DNA of 64,000 nt, taken from NCBI GenBank assembly GCA_000934385.1, contig KN880434.1, forward strand, positions 310,001 through 374,000, given 5' to 3'. The notes under the pieces were generated by a model that saw nothing but the letters and a program-made list of their open reading frames with translations, made no database searches and had not been told where the DNA came from. The stretch comes from Cylindrobasidium torrendii FP15055 ss-10 (taxonomy: Eukaryota; Basidiomycota; Agaricomycetes; Agaricales; Physalacriaceae). This document shows positions 23,601 to 33,604 of this stretch, one piece after another; positions within the stretch are counted from its first letter, which is position 1, and every line of letters begins with the position of its first letter. Position numbers and translations under genes: made by a program.

Positions 23601-24684
23601 GTATTCACATCAATGGCAGGGATCACTTACAAGCCCATAGATAACGTGCTTGGTATTGGGGTCGTAACCAGGATTGGAACGCTGCCGCCGAATGTAAGCC
23701 ATAATCTTGTGCTCGCCTTCGCCAGGAACAGAAGCGTCCGATATTATGACTTGCATCTGTGGAAGATAAGACATCCCGTTACAAAGGCAGGGGAAAAACT
23801 AACATTCTTCCACCCTTCGTCGGAATTCATCTTTTGCACGACCCAATAACGCAAAGAAGCTGCCAACAAATCCATAAAAGGAGTGCCTGGGGTGATGGCG
23901 TTTGAGTCCCAGGCCTTCTTATTCTTCTCCTCGTCGCCGACAGTCTTGCCCATGGCTACTTAAATGTCACCAATAAAGATCACTGCTGTGGGACGAATGT
24001 ACGCACACTCCCATAGCACAAGATTCTCTTGCCGAGCCTCTTCCTTGATCTTGGCCTCAGCCGAAGCGCGGAAACGGCGAGAGCGCTGTTGATTCATCTT
24101 CGCGCGAGGAGCGACACCATCTACAAGAGTGAGACCACGAAAAATGGTGCCGCTAGCGCTGTACGTACCAATAGCCATGAACAGTAGTTTCCTGGGGCGG
24201 ACCATGTTGACTACGCGTTCCGTGTAGCTAAAAATTTCAAGCATCATCTCCTCTTCGGTTTCAGGCGCAGGCTATGTAGCCGTCATTAACATCGTTACTG
24301 TGGCTTTTACCCAGGCGAGTACGAACCTTGCCCTCCGGATGAGTGCATGGATGAACCTATGTGCATTTCAGTATGATGAAAGTGCAGCCCTCAATGCTTA
24401 CGCACAATACCGTTCATGTCCAGATACAGAGCATCAAATTCCTGACCATTGGGATTGGGACCGGCCATGTTAACGGGAACTTCCACTGGCCCATTGTCCG
24501 TATCAACGAGGAGAGCATCATCTTCAAGAACCGGTTGAACTGAGGTAGCTGAGTGGATGTAGAAGGGAAGGAGGTCATGTACGCACTAATTTTTGGGTAC
24601 TTTTTACTCAACCAACGGAAAAGAGCCGGGACACCCTAACGACGAGGTCAACAAGGCGAATACAAGACAAGCAGCCAGTACCAT
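20663..24684 (-). CDS. RAT1: Nuclear 5'-3' exoribonuclease RAT1/XRN2
   Basis: Fourteen coding exons assemble in frame to 1,129 residues. Exon 1 is the ATG alone (24684..24682), followed by a 46-bp intron and [19 protein letters not shown] landmarks follow in order: [16 protein letters not shown] ([18 protein letters not shown]), [75 protein letters not shown]2CX4HX4C zinc knuckle lies at ~268-281 ([14 protein letters not shown]), typical of XRN2/Rat1 rather than Xrn1. Next come [42 protein letters not shown] and [13 protein letters not shown]. The last ~200 residues are Gly/Tyr/Arg-rich with RGG repeats. The penultimate intron (21515..21563) starts with GC (aag|gcatgt). Rat1 trims nuclear RNAs and drives torpedo termination of RNA polymerase II. 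Confidence 0.95.
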
Positions 24685-24891
24685 TTCAAACGATTAAGGA
24701 CGAAAAGAAGGGATGAGTGCTGGCAAGTGAGCCAGTGTGATGGACGTTTCCGGCAAGATGTCTGCTCTGATCGAGAACTTTGACGTAACTCGGAGGGTTC
24801 AATTTCCACGTGGTGAACATCACTTTACGATGACTCGGAGAAATTGCTGATTGCGAACTCAATCTGGTCACTCACCATACACCATCTTACC

Positions 24892-26436
24892 ATGTCTGCG
24901 GTTGTTGCCACGAATCAGCCAACGCCGGGGCCATCTGATGCACAGGCGGCGCCTCAGCCAAGTCAACCGTCGCAAAAGTCGATGAGCAAGGCTGAGCGAC
25001 GAGATTTACAAGAACGTCAACGCGCGGCGAAACTTGCGCAAAAACAACAACTCGGCGGGCCATCCCAACCATCACTCAACAAGGGAAAGCAGCCACCTAC
25101 AACCCCAAAGAAACCGCAGAGCCAGGATGCTCCAACCAGACCCAAAGAGGGCACTGTCACTCCAGCGAAAGCTCAAGCCGCCGTGGCCTTGGAAGATTCG
25201 TCCAATGGTCAAAAGTCCCGTGGACTTCGCATCTTCTCTCACTTCGGCGTGCCAAAGGCCCTTGGAACAGGCGTCAAGGGCGAGAGCGAAATCCATCCAG
25301 CTATCCTCCGCCTGGGTCTGCTCTTCTCCCAATTCAAAATATGTGGTGCCAACGCTCGATGCATTGCGTCGCTTTCCGCCTTCAAGACGGTGTGTGATTC
25401 GAGCTTTTTCGTCTTTATATCTGACGATAATCCAGGTCATACAAGACTATTCCACCCCTCCCAATAACACTCTGTCGCGCCATCTCATGACCCATATTTC
25501 CCCTCAAATTACATATCTCGTTTCTGCACGACCTATGTCTGTCACAATGGGCAATGCGATCCGCCAGCTCAAGCTCGAGATTAGCGGATCCGACATTGAT
25601 CTCCCCGAGCAAGATGTATGGACATTCCTACTCCCATCTAATCACTACATTGACGTGCATTCTAGGCCAAAGACGCTCTGTGTCAGAAGATTGACAACTA
25701 TATCAGAGACCGTATCATAATGGCGGACGAGGTAATACAGGATCTTGCGGGTCAGAAAATCAAGGACGGGGATGTCATTTTGACATTTGCTCGGTGAGTA
25801 CGCTGCGAAAGCCCACGATTGCGGTTATTTGATTTTGATGAAATAGGTCTTCCTTAGTTCAAAAGATCCTTCTCTCTGCACACGCCGAAGGCAAACAGTT
25901 TTCGGTCATCGTTGTCGACTCACGCCCGCTTAACGAGGGAAAGACGCTCCTGAAGGCGCTCACTAGCGTTCAGCCACCCATTCCCTGTACATACACTCTT
26001 CTCTCGGCCATCCCGGCTGTGATATCGCAGGCGAGCACAGTCTTCCTTGGCGCACATTCCCTGCACGCCAATGGTGCTGTTTATTCGCGCGCCGGCACTG
26101 CACTGGTCGCTATGATGGCGAAGGCGCACGGAATCCCCGTCCTAGTGTCTTGTGAAACCTACAAATACAGCGAGACTGTCATGTTGGATGGCTTTGGGAA
26201 GAACGAGCTAGGTGCGTCTGTGCGGAACCCACTTCATCTTCAAGCTCACCATATTGTCAGCACCACCAACATTTTCCTCTTCACACCCACAGCCGAATCA
26301 AGCTCTCGAGATCTTAAACCCTCTTTACGACGTTACACCGCCAAACAGTATCACGGCCGTCGTGACCGAAGTCGGGATGATTCCTCCCAACAGCATTGGG
26401 TCCATCCCTCTTGCGTTGGGCGTGGTTACTCTCTGA
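24892..26436 (+). CDS. GCD2: Translation initiation factor eIF2B subunit delta (GCD2)
   Basis: Five exons (24892..25389, 25436..25615, 25666..25793, 25847..26219, 26293..26436) give 440 residues. The N-terminal ~100 residues are low-complexity with a basic coiled segment (SKAERRDLQERQRAAKLAQ). The eIF2B alpha/beta/delta fold follows: HPAILRLGLLFSQFKICG, LVSARPMSVTMGNAIRQLK, DGDVILTFARSSLVQKIL, VIVVDSRPLNEGKTLL, VFLGAHSLHANGAVYSRAG and LYDVTPP...ITAVVTEVG. eIF2B is the guanine-nucleotide exchange factor for eIF2, and delta is one of its regulatory subunits. The last intron is the weakest call. I used donor gtgcgg at 26220 and acceptor before CCG at 26293 because this restores the conserved C-terminus; a stronger gtgcgt donor 8 bp upstream would need another acceptor. 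Confidence 0.9.
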
Positions 26437-26717
26437 TCGAATGTAACTTTTATTTACTGTTGTCGTTGCATTTGCTATGTTCATACTTACTTATCAAGGC
26501 TGCCTATTGTCATGTATCATACGGAGACGACCATGCCAACATGTAGAAGAGCTTCTTCAATCCAATGCATTGTGCAAATACCCGTGTTCCCAATGATATC
26601 ACCCAGTGTCCATTCGATGGGTATTTCAAGCTTCGAGCTTCAAGGATGGACATTGAAGAGTAATGTGAAAGTGCATATGCAAGCATTCTGCTAAAGTTGA
26701 ATCAACTCGCCACGTAT

Positions 26718-27582
26718 CTACCAGAATTTCCAGTATAACACGATGATGATAATGAGTGCGACACCACCCAGAGGTGCATACTGGCGTAGCATTGCGTCGA
26801 AGTTGATCTTGCGAGCGGCCTTGCGATACTTCTCGGACTCGGAGCGTAGCGATGTAGAGAGGTGGGACATTTCTAGACGAACAGTTCATTTGGGACGGAA
26901 GGGTGGACGCAACAGACGCACTGTCGAGGGAGTCTCCACGCCATAAGAGCTCCTCCATGTTCTTTGTCATGATCCGCGTAACGTCTTGGAGGTCATCGTT
27001 TAGTCTATCAAGGCTGCTTGAGGCGGCGGCGGCGGTTCGTTGATCCTGGTAAAGGCGAGCAGTCTTGCTCATGAAGGTATCTGTGAGTGCGTCTGAGCTT
27101 TCAAGTTGTAGGATCGTTGAAAGGGCGCACCGAATCCGACGAATGCGTATGGCTTTCGGACTTGCTCTACTTTAGGTCCATAACTTGTCGCAAACTCTTT
27201 TGACAATTCGTCCAGGTATGAGAAGGCGAGCTTGCGGGGGTATGATTTGTCGGCAATGGTCAGAAAGATGACATTGTCTGATATAAGATAACTGTCAAGA
27301 AGGAATGAGTGAGCTGGTGTTAATTTTGGGGAAAACATGCGTACTGTAGCGTATACGGCCCGCTTTCGATGGAGCACCGGGGCTCAGAGTTTATTGTTAT
27401 CCGTCTGCAGATGAGCTTTGACTGCTGCTTATGTTCCTGGAGTGCTTGTTCTGTCTGAACACAGTTCAGTAGGTGCCCTCCTTGAATGAGCCCAATGCGG
27501 AGGCACTGACTTGCTCGTCGTCGACGCTGGCTGCGAGCGGGAGAGAGTCTGATGCGCGGACAATGATGGTAGAGCGGACCAT
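26718..27582 (-). CDS. SEC22: Vesicle SNARE SEC22
   Basis: Five exons (27582..27511, 27454..27345, 27291..27131, 27080..26922, 26872..26718; introns 49-56 bp) give 218 residues, the expected Sec22 length. The N-terminal longin domain reads MVRSTIIVRASDSLPL, HYLISDNVIFLTIADKSYP and FSYLDELSKEFATSYG. The R-SNARE helix is LNDDLQDVTRIMTKNMEELLWRGDSLDKMS, with the zero-layer Arg in RGDSL. A short linker leads to a C-terminal membrane anchor (GGVALIIIIVLYWKFW). Sec22 acts in fusion of ER-Golgi vesicles in both directions. No single open frame spans the gene. It is head to head with the Mpo1-like gene (355 bp apart). Confidence 0.95.
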
Positions 27583-27937
27583 TGGGGGTGCAGATTAGCC
27601 AACGTTGGTCGCGGTCGCGGAGGAAGTGAGTAGACGCCACGTGCACGACACGTCGAGTAAGATGTCTAATTTGTGTGGCACACCCCAGAAAGGTACATGC
27701 AAAGGTTCATCGTTTCCGGATACGATACATAATTTGCATCCAATCCTGGCGCTGGGCGCACCCGTTCGACCACTGTCTGGCCACCGTTCCAGGCTGTGAA
27801 CATCCATTTCCACCAATGCATCCGGGCCGGGCCACTAGTAGTAGCCTGTGCCGGGTTTGATGTCATCCTGTAAGACCAGCTGGCTACGCCCACCGCCTGG
27901 TCCGCTATCTCCATCTCGTCTTCCTTCCACCACCACC
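27583..27937. promoter_or_regulatory. Divergent promoter region, SEC22 / MPO1-like
   Basis: 355 bp between the two start codons. A CACGTGC/GCACGTG-type E-box-like site (gccacgtgcacgac, near 27636) is the only obvious candidate element. No TATA box is seen. Confidence 0.45.
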
Positions 27938-28780
27938 ATGGCTAAAGCTAGCATCTTTGACATCGACAAGCAGGCACGTTGCGCTGACGAGCCAATTCCA
28001 CCTTTCCACTTCTAATTCTCACCATAGTTCACTTTCTACGGCGCCTACCATGCCAACCCCGTGAATGTGGCAGTCCATATCACCTTTGTACCCATTCTAC
28101 TCTGGACGGGTTTTGTTATCGGAGCGCATGTCCCTTGGGATGAGTGGGGTTTGCCGTCCTACCACAAGATATTCTTCGACCAGAGCTTCACGAACCCACT
28201 CGCTTTAATTCCCTTTGTCGAGGGCCTCGTCAACAGGAATGTGCAACTCACTGCTGCTTTCGATTTGAACTGGTCCTCAGTTGTCGCGTTGTCGATGCTT
28301 TCATTCTGGTACACTCTCGAGCCGCTAGCTGCGGTGCGTGCAACCCCCTTGCCACTACTGCATCGCTCATCCATCGCAGTTCCTGTACACCCCACTCATG
28401 GCCTCCATGACCCTTACAAGCCTGGGCTACTCGCACCAGGAAGGGCACCTCAAGCCGGCTGTTATCATCCACATAGTTTCGTGGATCATGCAAGTGCTGG
28501 CGCATCAAATTTTCGAAGGACGCGCTCCTGCGCTGCTCGACAATCTTGTACAAGGTGCGTCTACATTATGGCCCATTTCGTGCTCAGGTCTCACGAGATC
28601 GCAGCTATTGCTCTGGCTCCGTTCTTCGTCTTCCTTGAAGTGTTGTACATGTTGGGATACAAACCAGCGCTGCACAAACGCATTCAAAACGAGATTGGAA
28701 AGGAAATTACGAGGGTGAGGAAGGCGGAGGGCAGCAAACGTCGCGCAACAGAGGCTGCAGTTTCTTCCAAGAATGATTGA
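27938..28780 (+). CDS. Mpo1/DUF962 family 2-hydroxy fatty acid dioxygenase
   Basis: Four exons (27938..27973, 28028..28333, 28380..28554, 28605..28780) give 230 residues. Hallmarks of the family are the N-terminal FDIDKQFTFYGAYHANPVNVAVHI, FVPILLWTGFVIGAHV, a second hydrophobic block (WSSVVALSMLSFWYTLEPLAA), HIVSWIMQVLAHQIFEGRAP with its conserved His, and FFVFLEVLYMLGYKP. In budding yeast Mpo1 (YGL010W) is an ER Fe(II)-dependent dioxygenase that shortens 2-hydroxy fatty acids in phytosphingosine breakdown. Intron 1 (27974..28027) starts with GC: cag|gcacgt...catag|ttc. The reading frame and the conserved DKQ-FTFYGAYH motif force this junction, and no usable GT donor is available. Confidence 0.9.
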
Positions 28781-28913
28781 CATGGGAAAGTGGACTATGA
28801 TTGCATTCTTTTCTTAAACACTGTAATTGTATTGTGTTACCTTTCTCCCAGAGAAAATGACTCCTTCGTCATTAAAGCAAGTCGGATCAAAGTACGCATT
28901 ACAGTGTACAACA

Positions 28914-29546
28914 TTATAGACCAGCATGCCCTCCGGTCGAGCCAAAACCTCCCGCGCCACGGATAGTAGCCTCCAGGTCCTATGGGATGCGTCAACATAT
29001 GGTTAGCAGCATCAAGTCGAAAACGCACATCGACCTCTTCGATTTCGGGGGTTGATATTTTCTCAAGTATGAGCTGTGCTATCCTTTCGCCCTGCTTGAC
29101 TGAAAACGGCGTGAATGCCAGTGCATGGTGCAGACGCGCAACGCACTTTCAAAGTCTTTGTCCGAATGGTTGAAAAGCAACACAAAAAGGGTGCCACGGT
29201 AGTCCGAGTCCACTACACCTGCCCCGGTGGCGATCATGAATTTGGCCGCGAGCCCGCTGCGAGGTGCGACGCGTCCATAGTGGCCGAGTGGGACGGCGAG
29301 CGAGAGCTGGGTGTCGACCGCGGCAGACTTACCAGCAGGAAGCACTTTGTCCTCTGCGGAGTAAAGGTCATATCCAGCGGCAAGTGCAGAGCCCCGCGTG
29401 GGGATAGTGGCACGTTCAGAGAGGCGCTTGATGAGGAGGCGCTCAGTTGGCGGCGGTGCGGGGGTAGAGATAGAGTCGGTCATTTTGCGTTTCTTTGCGG
29501 GGGTATCCTGTGGGGCGGCAGTGGTAGACTCGATGGGAGCAGTCAT
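28914..29546 (-). CDS. DUT1: Deoxyuridine triphosphatase (dUTPase)
   Basis: Three exons (29546..29147, 29099..29029, 28979..28914; introns 47 and 49 bp) give 178 residues. All five trimeric-dUTPase motifs are readable: 1 [11 protein letters not shown], 2 RVAPRSGLA, 3 [15 protein letters not shown], 4 [13 protein letters not shown], 5 [10 protein letters not shown] at the C-terminus. The ~35-residue N-terminal extension is Thr/Pro-rich with a basic cluster (AKKRK) that may serve as a nuclear signal. The enzyme hydrolyses dUTP to dUMP, keeping uracil out of DNA and feeding dTMP synthesis. A second in-frame Met (MTDSISTP) could be used. The promoter, shared with the next gene, contains MBF-like sites. 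Confidence 0.95.
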
Positions 29547-29689
29547 AGAGTCAATTCCAAGAATTATGGTGGCAGGTCAAACGCGATTGGACTTTGTACG
29601 CGTTTGATCGCGTTTCAAACTCCGCACAATATCGAAAGGCGCCCACTCGTGACTGCCTTCGCGCTCACTGTTCACCTCGATGCATCGCG
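29547..29689. promoter_or_regulatory. 143-bp divergent promoter with ACGCGT-type (MCB) cluster, dUTPase / unknown protein
   Basis: A perfect MCB core ACGCGT lies at 29598..29603. It is flanked by ACGCGA at 29581..29586 and TCGCGT at 29608..29613, which belong to a perfect 9-bp inverted repeat (aaacgcgat 29579..29587 / atcgcgttt 29607..29615). ACGCGT is the known binding site of fungal MBF, which activates G1/S genes, and dUTPase is an established type of MBF target. Regulation of both flanking genes from here is inference. Confidence 0.7.
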
Positions 29690-30982
29690 ATGGCGGGTGG
29701 CGACAGGCGAATCACGCAATTCTTCGGTAGAGCGACAGACACGCCCAAAGCGAAGCCAAACAAGAAGCGCAAGGCTAGCCAGACAGAGAAATCCACTCCA
29801 AACAAGAGACAGGCTACAGCGCGCGCCGCGTACCCCACGCCCAGCTCGAATTTAAAGTCGAGAACCAAGCCTGTGGATAACACGGAACCACTAAAGCGCG
29901 ATGATGGCGACCATGCAGAAGCATCCTCACTGCGTCCACCACCACCCAAGCCCGTAAAGGCGCCACTGCCGCCCACGCCAGTTCGTCGCGTTCGCACACA
30001 TCTCGATGTCACGCCTTCCAACTCTTCCCCATCTACACCGACGAGACGACACAAGTCGACTCCTGCCATTCGCTCCCCGTCCGTCGTGCCCTCGTCCCAG
30101 CAAACACAGGATGCCATGCCTCATATATTTGCCTGGCCATTTCCAAGGACCCAACACTCTACCGACGAACTTGTACCATCCTCTCAGCCGGATGAAGAGC
30201 AACCCGTTATGAAAAGTAGAGTCACAGTGGATCCTGAAGTGGTCCCGGACTCTCAAAGTCAGCCTCCCCTCCTAGCTGACTGGGTCCCACCGCGAAAGCC
30301 AACCGAACAATCGTTACTGCCTGCGAGGTGCGTTATTGTTGTGATTTTAGTGTTCTCTTTTGACGGAGATCGTAGCGCTACTGGTCAGGGCCCCTCCATG
30401 TCCCAAACCCAGGATGTCCCAGGCTATAGCCAAGCATCGTTTTCGTGGAATCCTATCGATATCCCAATGATCCAACCTCCACCCTCTCCTGTCCCCCCTC
30501 GCCTATCTCGCTTCGATGTTTCTCTTGTCACACCTCCACGCCGCCCGAAAGTATACCAACCATCTTTAGCGAAGCCTGTTTTGTCGCCGGCGAAAGCAAG
30601 TCCTTTCTGCACGCCCACGCTTCAAAGGCCTTCATTGTCGCTTACAACGACCAGTCCGCTGGAATCGTCGCCAACTCGTGTGGGAGCGCTTTCTTCGAGT
30701 CAAGCTACCAGCAGCAGGACAGAAAGTGACCCTGACTACGAAAACATGTCCTTCCGTGGGGATCCACTAGAGAGCCAGTATCCAGCTTGGGAAGACGTGT
30801 ACGATTGGAAAGGGGAGGAGGCAGCAAAGCCCTCTTCGAATTTTAAAGACGCTAGTCCAATAAAGGATCCTTCCCAAATTGAGCGCGCGGAGGTCGAGGA
30901 TGCGCTGATAGTAAATGATGATGAGGACTTCACACAAGTGACTGCCGTCAGAGAGTTCGTCGGAATGTTCAATTCTGGATAG
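29690..30982 (+). CDS. Unrecognised disordered protein with a PCNA-box-like N-terminus
   Basis: Two exons (29690..30327, 30376..30982; 48-bp intron) give 414 residues. I do not recognise the family. The protein starts MAGGDRRITQFFGRAT. DRRITQFF fits the spacing of a PIP box (x-x-x-I-x-x-F-F) but lacks the leading Gln. Most of the rest is Ser/Thr/Pro/Lys-rich and probably disordered, with basic nuclear-signal-like runs (PNKKRKA) and many SP/TP pairs that could be CDK sites. The C-terminus is acidic and better ordered-looking (EDFTQVTAVREFVGMFNS). It shares a 143-bp promoter bearing MCB-type sites with dUTPase, so a role in DNA replication or repair is a reasonable guess and no more. Confidence 0.72.
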   Translation: MAGGDRRITQFFGRATDTPKAKPNKKRKASQTEKSTPNKRQATARAAYPTPSSNLKSRTKPVDNTEPLKRDDGDHAEASSLRPPPPKPVKAPLPPTPVRRVRTHLDVTPSNSSPSTPTRRHKSTPAIRSPSVVPSSQQTQDAMPHIFAWPFPRTQHSTDELVPSSQPDEEQPVMKSRVTVDPEVVPDSQSQPPLLADWVPPRKPTEQSLLPARCVIVVILVFSFDGDRSATGQGPSMSQTQDVPGYSQASFSWNPIDIPMIQPPPSPVPPRLSRFDVSLVTPPRRPKVYQPSLAKPVLSPAKASPFCTPTLQRPSLSLTTTSPLESSPTRVGALSSSQATSSRTESDPDYENMSFRGDPLESQYPAWEDVYDWKGEEAAKPSSNFKDASPIKDPSQIERAEVEDALIVNDDEDFTQVTAVREFVGMFNSG

Positions 30983-31279
30983 CCAAGGCCAGCTACTTCT
31001 CAAGATACATGTCATGCAACCAGTTTCTCCTTGTTTTGAAGATTTTTCGATTTCCACTCGGTAGCATAGAGTATAGCAATACGTTTCACCACAACATTAC
31101 TCACGAAATTACGGATTTGATGCATGCAACAGGATTTATTATAATATGCACGAACCATAGGGACACTCGAACCAATGGACGCATTAGATGTCAAGTAACT
31201 AAACTGGATGCTAAGCCAAGTATCTTGTTCAAAATCCTGATCCTCCGCACGCACATATCGACCATTAAAGAAGTTATAG

Positions 31280-32279
31280 TTACATCTTCCGTTGGAAGAA
31301 ATCCTGCATGATCTGCACAAAGTCAACTTCTGCCACACCCACGACAAGGGAGGTTAAGGAGGAATCAGAGAGAAGATTAAAGGACACATATGAGAGCGCG
31401 GCAATGAAACCGCCTCCCTTGGTGAAAAGCCATGTTGATACGGTAGGTGTGGTCATCATTTTTGAATGAGAAGAAAGACAACGCACTGAGCCCCCTTGGG
31501 GATGAACCCGCGACCTTCGTTTCTTCTCCGCCGCCATTGCAGAAAGTGCTTCGCGATACGCTGGCGAGTCCCTTGGGATGGTCTTCAGGATATCCTCCGT
31601 CGGTGGATTGACCGCACCGAAGCGGTCCAAAGGCCATATGATGCAGAGCAATTTTGCACTTATGAGGCCAGCAGCAATCTAAAGACAATGAAGCGATGAT
31701 GCTTTTATGTTTTGAGGGAGCGTACTGGGCCAAAAGTTCGGCTATCGTCACTATGGAAAGATTCGTCGCCTAAGAATGCACCGTTAGCGCGAGCAAATAA
31801 ACTCAAAGTTCTCTTGGACGCACCCTCAATCCAGACGTGACCATCCGGCACGCGCACCCATTGCTCAGGATACGGCGGCATAGTCTCCACAAGGTCGCCA
31901 GCTTTCGCCAGTACCCTCTTTACTAACGTCCGTCTTGGGTTTACGGGAGAGCTAGGGCAGACAGAATGGCTAAGATTTAAGCATGGGGAAACAGGATTTA
32001 AGCGTACGTCACGGTCACTATATCTCCTCGTTCAAATTCCGCGTTGGCTTGCACTGAGACACGGTCGAAGAGTGCGTAGTCTTCGCGCAGGCAGTTGCTG
32101 TCGGGGTTAAGCGTTGGCTACACTAAAGGTCGGTTACAACAGTTCTGTGTGGGGATCGCAATTCGCGCAATGACCTGCATACTCCGTCCAACGATTTTGT
32201 TGACCGGATAGAAGCGCATGATGGCCAACGGGACGGGGAGCAGCCATAATGTACGCAGAAAAGGAGAGAATCGACCCAT
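31280..32279 (-). CDS. IMP2: Mitochondrial inner-membrane peptidase subunit 2 (IMP2), with C-terminal extension
   Basis: Five exons (32279..32175, 32117..32008, 31951..31824, 31769..31726, 31678..31280) give 261 residues. The protein starts MGRFSPFLRTLWLLPVPLAI, a membrane anchor. The catalytic-Ser box is GRSMQPTLNP and crosses the first intron. The Lys box is VKRVLAKAGDLV. Then come VPDGHVWIEGDES and the S26 signature DSRTFGPI. Serine/lysine type I peptidases of this group cut sorting signals from proteins exported to the intermembrane space. After a normal end (about RVHPQGGS) the frame stays open for ~70 further residues with a hydrophobic stretch (FIAALSYVSFNLLS) and ends QDFFQRKM. That tail may be real, or a last intron may start at the gtgcgt near 31492. 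The core call is firm; the end is not. Confidence 0.87.
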
Positions 32280-32608
32280 TGGAGGCTGTCGGTTAGTACG
32301 CAGAGGGTGGTCGCTAGCAGAGTGGTGGTATGCGATTGATGTAGGCCGGCATTCGCCGAAGGAGTTCAGGTTCAAGTGGGCAACAGCTTGTACATAATAT
32401 GTACTTTACATATGTCTCGCTATATGTCTTTGAGGCTTAGGGTTTGCTTGCACCATGCAGCAAATAAAAAGGCGCTTGTTATAGTCAGCAGTAGTAACTT
32501 GCAGCGTCGCGGTAATTGTAGTCTACAGTGGGTGTATGTACATGGAAAGTTAAGTGGCAGGAGCAAAAGCAGACGATTCGATACATAGGTTCAGATGGCG
32601 CCTGTATC
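32280..32608. other. Intergenic, IMP2 promoter side / DRE2 3' side
   Basis: 329 bp between the IMP2 start and the DRE2 stop (both minus strand). No feature beyond the expected promoter and 3' untranslated sequence. Confidence 0.45.
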
Positions 32609-33604
32609 TCAGAAGTCATCCATGCTCATATCAATCTGGATCTTTTCCCCGGGCTTGAAAGCTGGTAAACCTGATAAAGCTATCAGCTGTGCGTTGCATG
32701 GACATGGAAGATTGGCGTACCCAGATACGGACAGCCGGCACATCTAAAGGCATCTCCGAGATAACAACTTCCACAGCTACTTGTCACCTTGGGTGCGCTA
32801 TTGATGATTTTCTGCCTCTCTTCTTGAGAGACCTCGCGTGTTTCGCCGCTCTCTGATCCATCGAGCATGACAACCTTACTTTGCTTAAGCTCCTCCGCCT
32901 CTAGTTCGGCCAAACCACATGAGCAGTTCTTGCATGCCTTCTTGCGGCGTGGAGCTCCAGTGTTCGTGATAGGCTCGCAGGGACGTGCACGGTCTGATTC
33001 TGTGAGAAGGGTTTCCGAATCGATGGATGGCGTTCCCGGAGTGCTCAGTGTCCACAGTGCTTTCTTGGCCGACGGGTCGGCCTTCTTGCGGAGGGGAAGT
33101 TTCTTCAAGGAGACAGCTGGTGCATGTGCCGGACGCTGCGCCATGATAGTCGGGGTCGTGGCGGGTGTGAGCACATTGAATCCAGCCAGTGTCAACTCAG
33201 TAGTGACCTGCGAGTGTGACGGAGCATCCTTCAAGTGGATTGTTCCGAGTGGAGCGAGAGCGGAGAAGAGCTGGGAGAAGAGGGAGGACGACTTGGGAAG
33301 GATATCTTGGTATTCGGCTGGTGCGAGGATGATGTGGACGGAGGAATACTGCGTCTTAGGGAGGGTGGTTGCTGTGTAAGCATTGTAAGAAGGCGACTCA
33401 AAGTCGAGGTGATCATGGGTAGCTACCTCCGTCGATGATTCGGTCGAGCATTTGCTTTTCAACGTCCCTGGACGCCTGCAGCTCGGTCACTAGCGTTTGG
33501 TAGCGTCCGTTTTGAGCAGTTGAGAGCGAGCCGATGGCCAATGCGGGGCCCTTCGTCGGCGTCGGCACTGCGATAGCAGAGTTGTCAACAGCGATGGGCG
33601 ACAT
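32609..33604 (-). CDS. DRE2: Anamorsin homologue DRE2, cytosolic Fe-S cluster assembly
   Basis: Three exons (33604..33427, 33371..32721, 32670..32609; introns 55 and 50 bp) give 296 residues. The N-terminal half is a degenerate methyltransferase-like domain (SVHIILAPAEYQDILP, LTLAGFNVL). After a linker come the two Fe-S motifs: CKNCSCGLAE, and the twin CX2C motif CGSCYLGDAFRCAGCPYLG. The end (LPAFKPGEKIQI) is the family's standard C-terminus, restored only when the second intron is removed. Dre2 with Tah18 passes electrons from NADPH into the cytosolic iron-sulfur assembly pathway and supports ribonucleotide-reductase cofactor formation. An alternative Met lies three codons upstream at 33613. 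Confidence 0.95.
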
